From Peptococcaceae bacterium BRH_c4b (GTDB lineage Bacteria; Bacillota; Desulfotomaculia; Desulfotomaculales; Desulfocucumaceae): a DNA stretch of 64,000 nucleotides. Positions 62,956 to 64,000 of the stretch are shown in pieces. Each line of letters opens with the position of its first letter. The first letter of the stretch is position 1. The notes beneath the pieces were generated by a model that made no database searches, was not told the DNA's origin, and was given only the letters and a program-made list of their open reading frames with translations. The position numbers and the translations under genes are program-made. The stretch covers positions 62,001 to 126,000 of the forward strand of contig LADO01000058.1 in NCBI GenBank assembly GCA_000961595.1, in the 5' to 3' direction.

Positions 62956-63167
62956 TCCTGCAGCGCTTTATCCAATAACTCCCGGTCCGGCTGCTGCTGC
63001 AATATGTTACTGTCGCTTAGTCTTTTCTTCATGCGGTACAAGGCCAGCCTCGGTACGCCGTCGCAGACGTCAATGACGAAACCGAAGCCAACACTGCGGT
63101 TGTTGAACTCATCTTTCAAATCAAAGTCCCAGATAACCCCATCCTTTATACTGTCTAGCACTCCCAT
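62874..63167 (-). CDS. Hypothetical protein
   Basis: 97 residues after AAAGGAGAATTCAT, a strong ribosome site. No family recognised. A beta-rich start (GVIWDFDLKDEFNNRSVGFGFVIDV) and a helical, charged end. No membrane segment; cytoplasmic. Its 3' end overlaps the opposing frame. Confidence 0.65.
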   Translation of the reverse strand: MGVLDSIKDGVIWDFDLKDEFNNRSVGFGFVIDVCDGVPRLALYRMKKRLSDSNILQQQPDRELLDKALQDQGLTKLRDNLYPITGDVRKWIEENLL

Positions 63168-63239
63168 ATGAATTCTCCTTTACCTGATATATTTTCTATT
63201 CTTTACAGAATATTTTTTTGCTCTGCATGAAAAATTTTT

Positions 63240-63782
63240 TCAAACGCATTTTTTCTTTCCCGGGAATACGCCACCCCTAATGCCCCGGGTATCGGAGATA
63301 TGGTAAAAAGCACCGGACTGAATGCATTCAAGAAGGTCCAGTGCCCTGTCCAGGTCTTTTCTTTTCAGATTGACAAATAATATTATTCTGTCTCCGTCCC
63401 TGCCCTCGCCATGCACGCTGGTCACTCCGAAGCCCTGGGTCCTCAAGCCCTCGATAATTTCCTTTACTTTATCCGCCTTGGGGAAGATCTGTAGTGATAA
63501 AAACCCCAGGGCCATTTTACTGTCTATCAAACTCCCCACATAGTTACCCGTGGCAAAACCTGCGGCATAAGCTATAATTTTCAGTGGATCGGTCAATCCC
63601 CCCGCCAACACCTGGTTTAGCGCCAGTATAAATACCGACACCTCTGCAAAGCCTATTGCGGCCGCCAGCAGGCGGCGGTCCCTGGTCAGCATCAATATCC
63701 TGATTACATCCAGTGACATGTCCACAACCCTTGCTGAAAAAATAAACAGGTAGCCAAGCAACAAGGGAATCCAGCTGTCCAT
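63240..63782 (-). CDS. DUF2179/DUF5698 membrane protein (UPF0316-like)
   Basis: 180 residues from ATG 63782, after GGGGAGG. Three membrane segments (LLLGYLFIFSARVVDMSLDVIRI; FAEVSVFILALNQVLAG; AAGFATGNYVGSLID) and a C-terminal DUF2179 cytoplasmic domain (ALGFLSLQIF, ITSVHGEG-like GVTSVHGEGRDGDR). The function of this family is not known. Confidence 0.85.
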   Translation of the reverse strand: MDSWIPLLLGYLFIFSARVVDMSLDVIRILMLTRDRRLLAAAIGFAEVSVFILALNQVLAGGLTDPLKIIAYAAGFATGNYVGSLIDSKMALGFLSLQIFPKADKVKEIIEGLRTQGFGVTSVHGEGRDGDRIILFVNLKRKDLDRALDLLECIQSGAFYHISDTRGIRGGVFPGKKKCV

Positions 63783-64000
63783 GAAGAACCTCCCCGAATT
63801 GAAATGGGAACACTTATAAAGCGTTCCCAATTTCTATTAATTAATTTATTCCATATAATAACCTGAATTCCTGCAGGATTGTTAAACTTTTCCGATGTTC
63901 CAGTTCCTCAAGATGGATTCTCAGCTCCACCAGATGCAGCTTTTCCTATTATTATCCGGAAACATCCTGTTTCGATACAAGCAGTGATTGATAGCAAGCC

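Overview
The window reads as chromosomal DNA of an anaerobic, endospore-forming Firmicute, most like the Desulfotomaculum/Pelotomaculum side of the Peptococcaceae. The reasons are indolepyruvate:ferredoxin oxidoreductase with a PaaK-type ligase, a Fix-type ETF with fused ferredoxin, superoxide reductase, rubrerythrin, many ferredoxins, YheC/YheD-type spore-coat-associated ATP-grasp proteins, strong GGAGG ribosome sites with many GTG/TTG starts, and a T-box leader. The taxonomic call is inference; I see no rRNA, tRNA, CRISPR array, phage or plasmid gene.

Layout. 1-0.4 kb: minus-strand promoter and T-box leader of a gene lying left of the window. 0.9-5.0 kb: plus-strand iorA-iorB-paaK-ACT operon for aryl-pyruvate to aryl-acetyl-CoA metabolism. 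5.9-10.7 kb: minus-strand livKHMGF branched-chain amino acid (or similar acid) importer. 11-19.1 kb: a decayed accessory island holding a truncated IS4-family transposase, three toxin-antitoxin-like pairs (Phd/RelE with a frameshifted toxin, BrnT/BrnA-like, MNT/HEPN), an orphan Phd antitoxin, gene fragments, and several copies of a mosaic non-coding repeat family including a ~80-bp palindromic element whose stems appear to covary.

19.1-31.8 kb: the most interesting block, a 10-gene minus-strand array. It encodes two paralogous MurF-like ligases, PEP mutase fused to a nucleotidyltransferase, phosphonopyruvate decarboxylase, a PntC-like nucleotidyltransferase-aminoethylphosphonate transaminase fusion, a Nudix hydrolase, a leaderless NlpC/P60 protein and three YheC/YheD-like ATP-grasp proteins. 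The first enzymes should make 2-aminoethylphosphonate (AEP) from PEP and activate it as CMP-AEP. The ligases and ATP-grasp proteins suggest that it, or a relative, is joined by amide bonds to peptides or a wall/spore polymer. The product is not known to me. A sequence matching a sigma-K type promoter lies just upstream.

32.4-43.3 kb: oxygen defence and redox: superoxide reductase, SOD-like protein, a three-gene two-component operon (PAS kinase, MASE3 kinase, response regulator), fixABCX, a flavoprotein flanked by two rubredoxin domains, a rubrerythrin-like protein and a ferredoxin. 43.6-48.7 kb: minus-strand nickel/peptide-type ABC importer preceded by a leader with two similar hairpin/U-run units. 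49.1-53.2 kb: minus-strand arsenic operon arsR-acr3-Trx-phosphoesterase-Trx-arsR-arsM. 53.5-56.7 kb: tauE-padR-tungstate-binding-like-flavoprotein operon. 56.9-64 kb: APC permease, TrkH/KtrB potassium transporter, htpG, HAD nucleotidase, two small hypotheticals and a DUF2179 membrane protein.
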